From positions 124,001-188,000 of the forward strand of contig NZ_SIRT01000001.1 in NCBI RefSeq assembly GCF_004310325.1: a DNA stretch of 64,000 nt, given 5' to 3'. The position numbers and the translations under genes are program-made. The first letter of the stretch is position 1; every line of letters starts with the position of its first letter. The notes below the pieces were generated by a model. That model saw nothing but the letters and a program-made list of their open reading frames with translations. It was not told the origin of the DNA and did no database searches. Shown piece after piece: positions 52,427 to 60,352 of the stretch. The stretch is from Hyunsoonleella flava (GTDB lineage Bacteria > Bacteroidota > Bacteroidia > Flavobacteriales > Flavobacteriaceae).

Positions 52427-54268
52427 CTAAAATGGCCAAATAATTGGCACTAGGATCAATGATATAATAAAAAACATAAGTAGTAAGGGGGCTCCTACTT
52501 TAAGGTAATCCATAAACTTGTACCCTCCAGCAGACATTACCATGGCATTTGTTGTGGTACCCACCGGCGTTAAAAATGCTGTTGAGGCACTAATGGCTAC
52601 CGCAATCATAAATGGTTCGGGAGATATATTTAACGAACTTGCAGCAAGCATCGCTATTGGCGCCATCAGCACTGCAGTTGCAGAGTTATTGATAACTTGG
52701 CTAAACGTAGTGGTTAATAAAAATATACCACCTAACAGCATTACTGGCGAAACAGATCCTAAGTACATTACCAAAGCATTTGCTATCATTTGAGCGGTTC
52801 CTGTCTTTTGTAGTGCTATACCCATTGGAATCATTGCTGCAATCATCACAACACTGGTCCAACTGATGCCTTTGTAAGCTTTAGAGATTGGTACACATCC
52901 GGTAAGCAATACTATACCGGCACAGATTAAAGCGGCTATAGATCCTGGTACCAGTTTAAAAACCAATAATATAATCATAAGGATTAGGGCACCCAATGCG
53001 ATGAAGGATTTTGAATTTAAGCTATCAATGTTTTTAGCCATTCCCTCTGGGCTACCACAAATCACAAGATTTTCATGTTGTTTTTTTAAGTCTTCAATGT
53101 TTTCCCAGGAGCCACGTAGTAGGAAAGAATCCCCAACTCTTACTTTTATCTCTTTCTCTAAAAGGGGTTTATTGTTTCTAGATGCCGCCAGTAATTGAAT
53201 GCCATAACGCTTAAAGTAATCACCCAGTTTATATTTTCTACCAACTAAAATGGAATTTGGGTTTACAATTACTTCGGTCATACCAACCTCTTGGTTGATA
53301 AGGTTGTTTTTTAACTCATCTGTAACGGGCTCTAAAGGTAGAAGACCAAGTCTAAATTTAATCATCAACCTGTTTATATCTTCAGTTTCCCCTTTTACTG
53401 TAATGATGTCATGATATTTGAAGAATGTTTTGTTATCCGGAAATTCCACAAATTGAGGGATACCTTTTAATGGATTTGGGTGCCTTCTTTTTAGTCTAAG
53501 TATGGTAACTCCATAATCTTTTTCAAAATTCCAAATACCTATTTTAGTATTTAATAATGGAGAGACAGAACGCACACGCAACCTATAATAACCTCCATCT
53601 ATTTTATAGGCTCCAATCCAGTTGTGAAACGTGGTTTCAATATCAACAGGCTTGTTATTGGTTTTGTTTTTTGGTAATAATCTAAAGCCAATATATCTAA
53701 AGTAAATTAATGCAATTATCAATAATGGTAAACCAATCAAAGCAAATTCAAAAAATGAAAACCCTTCATATCCACCTTCAACTAATGCGTTACTGGCAAT
53801 GATGTTTGGAGGTGTCCCGGTTAAGGTTAATAAACCTCCGGTGTTAGATCCAAATGCAACGGGCATTAACATTTTAGAAGGCAGTGTGCCTATACTCCAA
53901 GCAGAAGAAATTGTTAATGGCATTAAAGTGGCAACGGTACCCGTATTGCTTACAAAACCTGAAAGCACACCAGATCCTAATGAAACTATCACCAACAACT
54001 TGGGAACACTTTTTCCAGCCCATTCCACAAACTTTTTACCAGCTAAAGCCGTCCATCCCGTTTGTGATAATCCTTCACCAATAATAAAGAGGGCGGCAAT
54101 CATAATAACAGTGGGATTACTGAAGCCGCTTAACGTTTCTGTCGCGTCTAAAATTCCGGTTAAAAAGAGGGTAACCATTGAAAGTAGTGCAACGATATCA
54201 GGAGTAAATTTCCCCCAAACAAATAATGCTATAGTAATAACTAATATGGTAAGCATTAAGTAGATCAT
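52427..54268 (-). CDS. SLC13 family permease with central TrkA-C (RCK_C) domains
   Basis: 613 residues. Two membrane halves (about 1-200 and 415-613) resemble the DASS/ArsB-type divalent anion transporters. Each has a hairpin with N-T or S-N-T-G motif ('VSNTGTVATLMPLTISSAW', 'NTGGLLTLTGTPPNIIAS', 'INNSATAVLMAPIAMLA', 'TPVGTTTNAMVM'). The cytoplasmic centre (about 215-390) contains two TrkA-C-like domains ('LNTKIGIWNFEKDYGVTILR', 'VEFPDNKTFFKYHDIITVKG', 'LVGRKYKLGDYFKRYGIQLL'). The family carries dicarboxylates, sulfate or similar anions; the substrate here is unknown. It may be co-transcribed with pckA downstream. Confidence 0.9.
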   Translation of the reverse strand: MIYLMLTILVITIALFVWGKFTPDIVALLSMVTLFLTGILDATETLSGFSNPTVIMIAALFIIGEGLSQTGWTALAGKKFVEWAGKSVPKLLVIVSLGSGVLSGFVSNTGTVATLMPLTISSAWSIGTLPSKMLMPVAFGSNTGGLLTLTGTPPNIIASNALVEGGYEGFSFFEFALIGLPLLIIALIYFRYIGFRLLPKNKTNNKPVDIETTFHNWIGAYKIDGGYYRLRVRSVSPLLNTKIGIWNFEKDYGVTILRLKRRHPNPLKGIPQFVEFPDNKTFFKYHDIITVKGETEDINRLMIKFRLGLLPLEPVTDELKNNLINQEVGMTEVIVNPNSILVGRKYKLGDYFKRYGIQLLAASRNNKPLLEKEIKVRVGDSFLLRGSWENIEDLKKQHENLVICGSPEGMAKNIDSLNSKSFIALGALILMIILLVFKLVPGSIAALICAGIVLLTGCVPISKAYKGISWTSVVMIAAMIPMGIALQKTGTAQMIANALVMYLGSVSPVMLLGGIFLLTTTFSQVINNSATAVLMAPIAMLAASSLNISPEPFMIAVAISASTAFLTPVGTTTNAMVMSAGGYKFMDYLKVGAPLLLMFFIISLILVPIIWPF

Positions 54269-54585
54269 AGTTTCTAGTTATTGAGTGTCTTGTTTTTTAT
54301 TCTTAAGTACTGTAAAATTATGCTAGTATTGCTTTATTTAATATGACTATTGTCATGCTTTTAATGGGATATTAAGTTTTATAGTATTGTCGCTTTTTTT
54401 GCTTTTAGGATGAAAAAAGAAAGTACGAAAACGCTTTCGTACTGAGAGGTTGCTAAATAAAATTGTAATTTTATCTAAAAATTAAGATTGACTAGTAGTA
54501 AAAGTTGAAAAAATCAATAAAAAGGTTTCAAAATTTATTTTTTTTACGACGAATTAGTTTCTTGAATGTACAAAAACATGACTAT

Positions 54586-55305
54586 ATGAAGTTACACATA
54601 CTCGCCATAGGAGCACATCCTGATGATGTAGAATTAGGTTGCGGCGCAACAATAGCCAAGGAAGTTGCAAATGGTAAAAAAGTTGGAATTATTGATTTGA
54701 CTAAAGGTGAGCTGGGTACAAGGGGTACGGCAGAAACACGAAAGATTGAAGCTGAAAATGCTGCAAAAATTCTTGGTGTGGAATTTAGAGAGAATATGGG
54801 GTTTGCTGATGGGTTTTTTATAAATGATAAATCACATCAACTGCAATTGATTAAAGTGCTTAGGAAATACCAGCCTGAAATTGTTTTGTGTAATGCTGTT
54901 GATGACAGGCATATAGACCATGGTAAAGGTAGCAAATTGGTAAGTGATGCATGTTTTTTAAGTGGATTAATTAAAATTGAAACGAAAGATGGTGAAAACA
55001 AGCAGCAGCAACCGTGGCGCCCTAAATTTGTGTACCATTATATGCAATGGAAAAATTTAGAACCCGATATTGTAGTTGATGTTTCAGGTTTTGTAGATAC
55101 GAAAATGAAGGCTGTATTGGCTTATGAGACGCAGTTTTATAGCAAGGATAGTAATGAACCAGAAACACCAATATCCAGTAAAAACTTTACAGACAGCGTG
55201 ATGTATAGAGCAAGGGATTTAGGAAGATTAATAGGTGTAGAAGCAGGAGAGGGATTCAATGTAGAACGTTATCCAGCGGTTGATAGCCTTTTTGATCTGA
55301 AGTAA
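54586..55305 (+). CDS. bshB1: Bacillithiol biosynthesis deacetylase BshB1
   Basis: 239 residues from ATG 54586 ('MKLHILAIGAHPDDVELGCG'); the frame can be extended to 54505 but those 27 residues are basic and untypical. LmbE/PIG-L zinc fold: A-H-P-D-D-V-E metal and catalytic motif, 'LTKGELGTRGTAETRKIEAE', 'MGFADGFF', 'LCNAVDDRHIDHGKGSKLVS' with the third zinc histidine, and 'YETQFYSKDSNEPETPIS'. BshB1 removes acetyl from GlcNAc-malate to give GlcN-malate in bacillithiol synthesis. The thiol is used for redox buffering and metal handling. Monocistronic, directly upstream of tRNA-His. Confidence 0.94.
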   Translation: MKLHILAIGAHPDDVELGCGATIAKEVANGKKVGIIDLTKGELGTRGTAETRKIEAENAAKILGVEFRENMGFADGFFINDKSHQLQLIKVLRKYQPEIVLCNAVDDRHIDHGKGSKLVSDACFLSGLIKIETKDGENKQQQPWRPKFVYHYMQWKNLEPDIVVDVSGFVDTKMKAVLAYETQFYSKDSNEPETPISSKNFTDSVMYRARDLGRLIGVEAGEGFNVERYPAVDSLFDLK

Positions 55306-55337
55306 TAGTATCATCCAATTTAAATATTAAAAAAGTC

Positions 55338-55368
55338 TTTGTAGATTTCTCTGAAAAATTTACATTTG
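55338..55368 (+). promoter_or_regulatory. Predicted tRNA-His promoter (TTTG-N19-TACATTTG)
   Basis: TTTG at 55338-55341 and TACATTTG at 55361-55368, 19 nt apart. Together with 16018-16049 this is the best Bacteroidota-consensus promoter in the window. Transcription would begin near 55374, about 21 nt before the tRNA. Confidence 0.65.
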
Positions 55369-55394
55369 CACACGCATTTAATATGCTGCAATAT

Positions 55395-55470
55395 GGTGGT
55401 TGTAGCTCAGTTGGTTAGAGCATTGGTTTGTGGTACCAAGGGTCGCCGGTTCGAATCCGGTCTTCCACCC
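55395..55470 (+). tRNA. tRNA-His (anticodon GTG)
   Basis: Cloverleaf: D-arm beginning TAGCTC at 55403, anticodon stem ttggt/accaa with the loop containing GTG, T-arm gccgg-TTCGAAT-ccggt. Base G-1 (55395) faces C73 (55469), the identity feature of histidine tRNAs. The acceptor stem GTGGTTG/CTTCCAC has two U-U oppositions (5:68 and 6:67). The CCA end is not encoded, consistent with the CCA-adding enzyme gene elsewhere in the window. Confidence 0.95.
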
Positions 55471-55480
55471 AAAAGCAAAA

Positions 55481-55509
55481 GCCTTTCAAGAGATTGAAAG
55501 GCTTTTTTT
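55481..55509. terminator. Terminator after tRNA-His
   Basis: 9-bp perfect stem gcctttcaa/ttgaaaggc (55481-55489, 55494-55502) with a 4-nt loop and T7. A T-rich run on the opposite strand makes it usable by the convergent MuiA-like gene. Confidence 0.88.
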
Positions 55510-55522
55510 GTTTTGGTACAAT

Positions 55523-57604
55523 TTAAAGATTAATCTTCCGATATCTCGGATACTTCACCATATAAGAGAATTTATATTTTTTTATAGCACTAGATTCAAT
55601 CGTTGTTTTCCAAGTTAAAATACCTTTTTTAGTATCATAATCAGCATTTTCAGAATCAATATCATCTACTTTGATATCCTTATTCTGACTTATTGGAATT
55701 CTATCAACAATCATTATTTCGATTGGGGAAGTTTTGTTGTTTTTTATTTCAATATCATATCCTTTTTCAACTATTCTGTTACTGCCAATAAAATTGGTTT
55801 TCTTAAAGTTATTATTAGATTTTCTGGTAATGACCACATTAGGGTCAACACCTAAAGAGACCGTTAAGCTATCAGTCGTGGCATAAGGGTTTATATTGGT
55901 TACACCAGAATAACTATCTTCAAAATATATATTAGCTTCTCCAGGTAATAAGTTTAATTTTTGCCAATTACCGATTTTTGCGGTAAGGAACACGTTTTCA
56001 TTTATTACGGGTGCTGAAAAGTATGAGAATGTAGCGGGCAACTCAAAGTTATCTATTTCGATAACAGTAATATCTCCGTCTGAAACAATAGTTGATAGTT
56101 TCTGAATTTCAAAGTTTGTATTGGTTAAACTCTCAGAAATAATATCCCCATTTGATGTGTAGTTTCCTTGTTTCGTTGTAACTACGATTACACCGTTTGA
56201 TGCTCTACTTCCATATATGCTAGTTGCAGCATTGTCTTTTAAAATATCTGCAGATGCAATCATGCTTTCATCTAATCTCTTGAAATCGTTTGCACTACTT
56301 ATTACGCCATCAATAACATATAATGGTGTACCTTTAGTTTTGAAAGAGCCAACACCTCTTATCTTTATATTTGACGTGGAAGAAACACCAGCTACGCTTC
56401 CTGATAGAGCAGAACTAGTTGAGGTTCCATAACCAACAACTACAACTTCATCTAACATTGCAACATCCTCCTCCAAACTTAAGTTTATTACGCTTGAGTG
56501 AATGGGAACGGTTTCAGTATCATACCCCAAATACGAAAACACCAATGCTTCTCCATTACTCACATTGAGGCTATAATTACCATCAAAATCCGTGGCTGTT
56601 CCATTTGATGTGCCTTTCACCAATACATTAACTCCTGGAATTGGCATACCGCTTGAATCGGTTACAATACCGCTTATGTTTTTAATAAATGGATTAAATT
56701 TATATTGATATTTTTTAGTGGCAGTTTCATTTTTATAATTACTATATCTGCTAACAAAATTTAAGTATTTCGTATCTACGTTAGGTTTTAAATTATTCGT
56801 ATTTGGGTCGTTTGTGGAAAGCGTAAGTTTTACATTTTCCCAGCTCACGCCAGTGGTTTGGTATACATGCGCTTTATAGTTCAGCTCCAGAGGTTTATTA
56901 ATATCTTTGGCTTTCAAATCGTACATAGGAAACCAACCTGCATTGGTTACATTGTATTTTATTATTAAATCTAGTTGCTTATTTATGCTAGACGTTAACT
57001 TTACTTTTATTTCACCTGTTTGTATTTTATCCTCTACATTCAATTCAGCTAATTGTTTTTTAATATCAGCAATCTGTTTTTTGTATGCTCTATTCTTTTT
57101 TAGGGATTGATGTATCAAAGTATTTAACTCTGTGATACGCTCACGATAATATGCTGCAAATTGTTTTAATTTATCAAGGTTCACTGTTTGATTATTATTC
57201 CCAAGTTTGCGATTGTCCTCAATGATTTTTATCTCTTGTTCATAGCCTTCCATTAAATTTTGTTCCATTTGAATGGCATCATTAATGTTTTCCATGTTGG
57301 TTTGAAGTAGTTCTACAGTTTCTGTTTTATCAAACTTTGTTATGTGATTGATGGCGTAGTTTATGGAAAGAATGGAAGCGCCATTGAGCCCTGAAATTTG
57401 AATACTGTTTTCCTGCACAAATGGTGAAAGTTTTATAAACGAAAACTCTGTTGTGCCTTGGGGCAAGATGATTTTTGCGTGTCTGGTAACCTGTGCGCCA
57501 TCAACAAAAACAGTTACGGCTTTTACGGATGATTTTGTTGGGTTGGTAGAGTTTGCAAAAACAAATGAAGAGCTTAGCAGAAATAGGAATAATAGACGTT
57601 TCAT
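55523..57604 (-). CDS. MuiA-like DUF4140/DUF4139 protein with inserted SusC-type plug
   Basis: 693 residues. Signal peptide MKRLLFLFLLSSSFVFA. Residues about 25-130 fit the DUF4140 N-terminal region ('AVTVFVDGAQVTRHAKIILP', 'GTTEFSFIKLSPFVQENSIQ'), then a coiled coil at about 90-190. The DUF4139 beta region begins about 205 ('LIIKYNVTNAGWFPMYDLKA', 'TTGVSWENVKLTLSTNDPNT') and resumes after 490 to the end ('VEKGYDIEIKNNKTSPIEIM'). Between them, residues about 309-481 are a carboxypeptidase-regulatory-like domain ('ISGIVTDSSGMPIPGVNVLV', 'GTATDFDGNYSLNV') plus a TonB-receptor plug of SusC type ('LDEVVVVGYG', 'GTPLYVIDGVISSANDFKRL', 'SIYGSRASNGVIVVTTKQG'). No beta-barrel follows. Role unknown; the mucoidy-inhibitor name comes from family annotation. 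Confidence 0.88.
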   Translation of the reverse strand: MKRLLFLFLLSSSFVFANSTNPTKSSVKAVTVFVDGAQVTRHAKIILPQGTTEFSFIKLSPFVQENSIQISGLNGASILSINYAINHITKFDKTETVELLQTNMENINDAIQMEQNLMEGYEQEIKIIEDNRKLGNNNQTVNLDKLKQFAAYYRERITELNTLIHQSLKKNRAYKKQIADIKKQLAELNVEDKIQTGEIKVKLTSSINKQLDLIIKYNVTNAGWFPMYDLKAKDINKPLELNYKAHVYQTTGVSWENVKLTLSTNDPNTNNLKPNVDTKYLNFVSRYSNYKNETATKKYQYKFNPFIKNISGIVTDSSGMPIPGVNVLVKGTSNGTATDFDGNYSLNVSNGEALVFSYLGYDTETVPIHSSVINLSLEEDVAMLDEVVVVGYGTSTSSALSGSVAGVSSTSNIKIRGVGSFKTKGTPLYVIDGVISSANDFKRLDESMIASADILKDNAATSIYGSRASNGVIVVTTKQGNYTSNGDIISESLTNTNFEIQKLSTIVSDGDITVIEIDNFELPATFSYFSAPVINENVFLTAKIGNWQKLNLLPGEANIYFEDSYSGVTNINPYATTDSLTVSLGVDPNVVITRKSNNNFKKTNFIGSNRIVEKGYDIEIKNNKTSPIEIMIVDRIPISQNKDIKVDDIDSENADYDTKKGILTWKTTIESSAIKKYKFSYMVKYPRYRKINL

Positions 57605-57725
57605 GATTAGTTATTTAAAAAGTTTTAAATAAAACTAAGCTGCGAAAACCGTTTTTAAAACCCGAAATGAGTTACTTGTATTGTTTGATAAGTGAATGCT
57701 TATTTTGAATTAGTGTGGAACTAAT

Positions 57726-58145
57726 TCAATCCAAAAACCTATTTCTTAATTCAGGAGTAGGAATCATGCAAGCATCTTTTTTACCATACCACTTATAGCG
57801 ATTTTTAGCAACAAAATCGTACACCCAATTGCTAATAAATGGAGGAATAATAAGAAATACACTCAAAATATTTGTTGGAAAACCTAGTTTAGAAGCTACT
57901 TTTAATGCCGCGGTACTTTTGGTAGTAATGCCTTTTTCTGGCGTGTATAATACAATTGAATCTACTTTAGAAGTGTCAATATTAAAGTGATTGATGATAT
58001 TTTTTCCAACGTCGCTTTGTAGGGCGGCAAACATAAATTGGTTTTTCTTATCACGTTTGATAACATATTGTACGGAGGAATTACAGAGATTACAAATCCC
58101 ATCAAAGAGAATCAATTGTTTATCCTTAGTTACACCAAAATCCAT
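57726..58145 (-). CDS. DCC family thiol-disulfide oxidoreductase
   Basis: 139 residues. The N-terminal 'QLILFDGICNLCNSSVQYVI' carries the family's D-G-x-C-x-x-C thioredoxin-like motif. It is followed by 'MFAALQSDVGKNIINHF', 'SIVLYTPEKGITTKSTAALK' and the C-terminal 'RYKWYGKKDACMIPTPELRN' with the third cysteine, all standard for DUF393/DCC proteins. Predicted cytoplasmic redox protein; substrate unknown. It begins 18 nt after the end of the TPR-HTH regulator on the same strand. A TATCTTTG box at 58150-58157 (minus strand) almost touches the ATG. Confidence 0.9.
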   Translation of the reverse strand: MDFGVTKDKQLILFDGICNLCNSSVQYVIKRDKKNQFMFAALQSDVGKNIINHFNIDTSKVDSIVLYTPEKGITTKSTAALKVASKLGFPTNILSVFLIIPPFISNWVYDFVAKNRYKWYGKKDACMIPTPELRNRFLD

Positions 58146-58163
58146 GGTGCAAAGATACGCCCT

Positions 58164-60062
58164 TTACAAATCACTTAAAAATTGGTTGAGATCGGTTTCT
58201 TTGTCTAGATTTAGCTTTTTCTTTAAGCGATATTTGCTCTTTAAAACGCTTTCAGGCAAAACGTTAAGCATTGAAGCGATTTCCTTGGTGGATAAATTCA
58301 TTCTAAGGAAGGATGCGAGACGCATCTCTTTTTCCGTGGCTTCAGGGTAAACCTCTTTTATCTTATGATCAAAGTTGTTATGAACTTCCGTGAAATAGGA
58401 TTTAAAAACTTCCCAATCCTTATCCTCTGCACTTTCTTTTTTAAGGAGCATCACAATACGTCTAAACTCGACTTTAAATAGTTCGGGTGATCGTTTTATT
58501 TTCTCTAGATTATCTTTAAGTTCTTGAATGAAAGTGTTTTTCTGAACCAAATGCAAGGTTTGTGTGGCCAATTCCTTCTTTTTAAATTCAATTTCCTGTT
58601 TGTAAATTTCTTCTTGTTTTTCGCGCTCTATTTTATTCTTTTTCATGCGTTGCTTAAAACTAAAGTAGATGAGTCCCGCAATCGCCAGAAACGAAAACAT
58701 ACCAATACCGTATAGGGTTTTTGTAAGCTTATCATTTTTAGATTGCTCATTTAAAGTTTCAATTTCCTTTTTCTGAAATGCAATCTCAGTTTCTTTTTGT
58801 TCAGATTCGTAAATAGCTTTCAGTTCTTCAATTTGTTGCAATTTTTTAGTAGAGAAAAGGCTGTCGTTTATAGATTGATACAACTTTAAAAACTCTAATG
58901 CATCATTATTCTTATTGAGTCCTTCCAAAATAGTAGACCTATGTTTGTACAAATCTGCAAGATGCGACATTGCACCTAAAGATTTTGCCAAATCAATAGC
59001 CTCAGCATTATTTTTTAAAGCTGAACCATAATTTTTAGATTGATAATCAAGTTTAGAAAAGCTGTGAAGCGTATTTGCTAAGCCTAACTTCAAATTTTCT
59101 TTTTGAGCTATAGCCTTTGCTTCTAGTAATATGTTTTTGGCCTCTGTATTCTTATTTTGAAGTCGTTTAATATCTCCCAGATTATGCAAGGCGTTACTAA
59201 GCGCGAGATTATCCTCAACTTTTTTAGCGTTTTCAACTGCCAAATTGAAATAGTTTTCAGCGGAAGCATAATCATTTAAATTTTGGTAGGATATCCCTAG
59301 GGAATTTTGGGTATATGCCACATAAAATATTTCTTCGTAGTGCTCATAAATTTCTAAAGCTTCTTTAAAATATTTTATGGATGATTCATGATTTTCTAAA
59401 CCACTTTCAATATCACCTATTTGTTTTAAAGCATCAGCCTTACGGGTTTCATGGTTTATTTTTTCAAAACATTCTAGTCCTTGGAGTGCATAAATTAGAG
59501 CTGTCTTAAAATTGGCTTTCTCAATGTAAATATTGGCTAATGAAACATATTGTGCGCCAATGAATTTTGTTTTGGCATCACCTTCTTTTTCATGGGTTTT
59601 TATAAGTTCAATATTTTCTTTTGAAATAGTAATGGCATTGTCCAAATTGCCATTTGAGCTTTCGATAGAGGAGAGGGAATGGTTAACGAAGATTAATCCA
59701 CGGGTAATATTGGCTTCTTCAAAAAATGTTTTGGCTTTTTGGTAGTAGTAGAGTGCAGAATCATTTTCAGATTTATTAGCGAAATAATCAGCGCGATGCA
59801 TATACCCAACAGCAATACCTTTAGTGTAATTTATAATTTTAGAGATTTCAAGTCCTTTTTCTGCATAAGCTTTGGCTTCCTCTGGTTTTGAGAACATTAG
59901 TTTTTCATGGAGACGTGTTAAAATCATCACTTTAACAGAATCGTCTTCTTTTCTATTGGCGAGTTCGGTTTTTAAACTATCGATAAGTTTTGTGTTTTGG
60001 GAATAGCCTAATGCCGATAAAAAAAATAGAAAGAACACGAAAGCTAGGGTTGGATTTTTCAT
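58164..60062 (-). CDS. TPR-repeat membrane regulator with LuxR-like HTH
   Basis: 632 residues. Signal peptide MKNPTLAFVFFLFFLSALGY; TPR units fill about 45-400 ('AYAEKGLEISKIINYTKGIA', 'YFKEALEIYEHYEEIFYVAY', 'NALHNLGDIKRLQNKNTEAK'). A single transmembrane helix follows near 449-468 ('GIGMFSFLAIAGLIYFSF'), then a charged coiled coil. The C-terminal helix-turn-helix spans about 570-625 ('EATEKEMRLASFLRMNLSTK', 'EIASMLNVLPESVLKSKYRL'). Topology suggests a periplasmic TPR sensor linked to a cytoplasmic DNA-binding domain, an arrangement widespread in Bacteroidota. No kinase or receiver domain. Targets and ligand are unknown. The 290 bp upstream contain nothing I can identify. Confidence 0.9.
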   Translation of the reverse strand: MKNPTLAFVFFLFFLSALGYSQNTKLIDSLKTELANRKEDDSVKVMILTRLHEKLMFSKPEEAKAYAEKGLEISKIINYTKGIAVGYMHRADYFANKSENDSALYYYQKAKTFFEEANITRGLIFVNHSLSSIESSNGNLDNAITISKENIELIKTHEKEGDAKTKFIGAQYVSLANIYIEKANFKTALIYALQGLECFEKINHETRKADALKQIGDIESGLENHESSIKYFKEALEIYEHYEEIFYVAYTQNSLGISYQNLNDYASAENYFNLAVENAKKVEDNLALSNALHNLGDIKRLQNKNTEAKNILLEAKAIAQKENLKLGLANTLHSFSKLDYQSKNYGSALKNNAEAIDLAKSLGAMSHLADLYKHRSTILEGLNKNNDALEFLKLYQSINDSLFSTKKLQQIEELKAIYESEQKETEIAFQKKEIETLNEQSKNDKLTKTLYGIGMFSFLAIAGLIYFSFKQRMKKNKIEREKQEEIYKQEIEFKKKELATQTLHLVQKNTFIQELKDNLEKIKRSPELFKVEFRRIVMLLKKESAEDKDWEVFKSYFTEVHNNFDHKIKEVYPEATEKEMRLASFLRMNLSTKEIASMLNVLPESVLKSKYRLKKKLNLDKETDLNQFLSDL

Positions 60063-60352
60063 TTTTGACGATTGTTAGCTATTGCTAAGTTATAGATAAT
60101 AGCGGTTCGTTTTACAAGGTTGCATTTTACTAAAAACCCGTTTGTCTGGAGTTTGTCCATTCTATTTTTAAGTCATACGGAATTTAATTTACTGAAAATC
60201 AAATAATTGAAAATTAAATTAATAAACACATCTAGCTAGTGTCCAATTAGAAATTAAATGGAATGTCCCCCTTTTGTCCACTAAAAACGGAAGTAAAATA
60301 GCGAAGTAAGCTTCTAAGAATATGATTATAAATAGACTAAAACAGTAATTTT

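Noticed and set aside
60063-60352. Possible small gene or RNA between mutS2 and the TPR-HTH regulator
   Set aside because: No frame with a plausible start, no promoter box in a useful position and no strong hairpin; only loose repeats of a 'ttttgtcc' type word.
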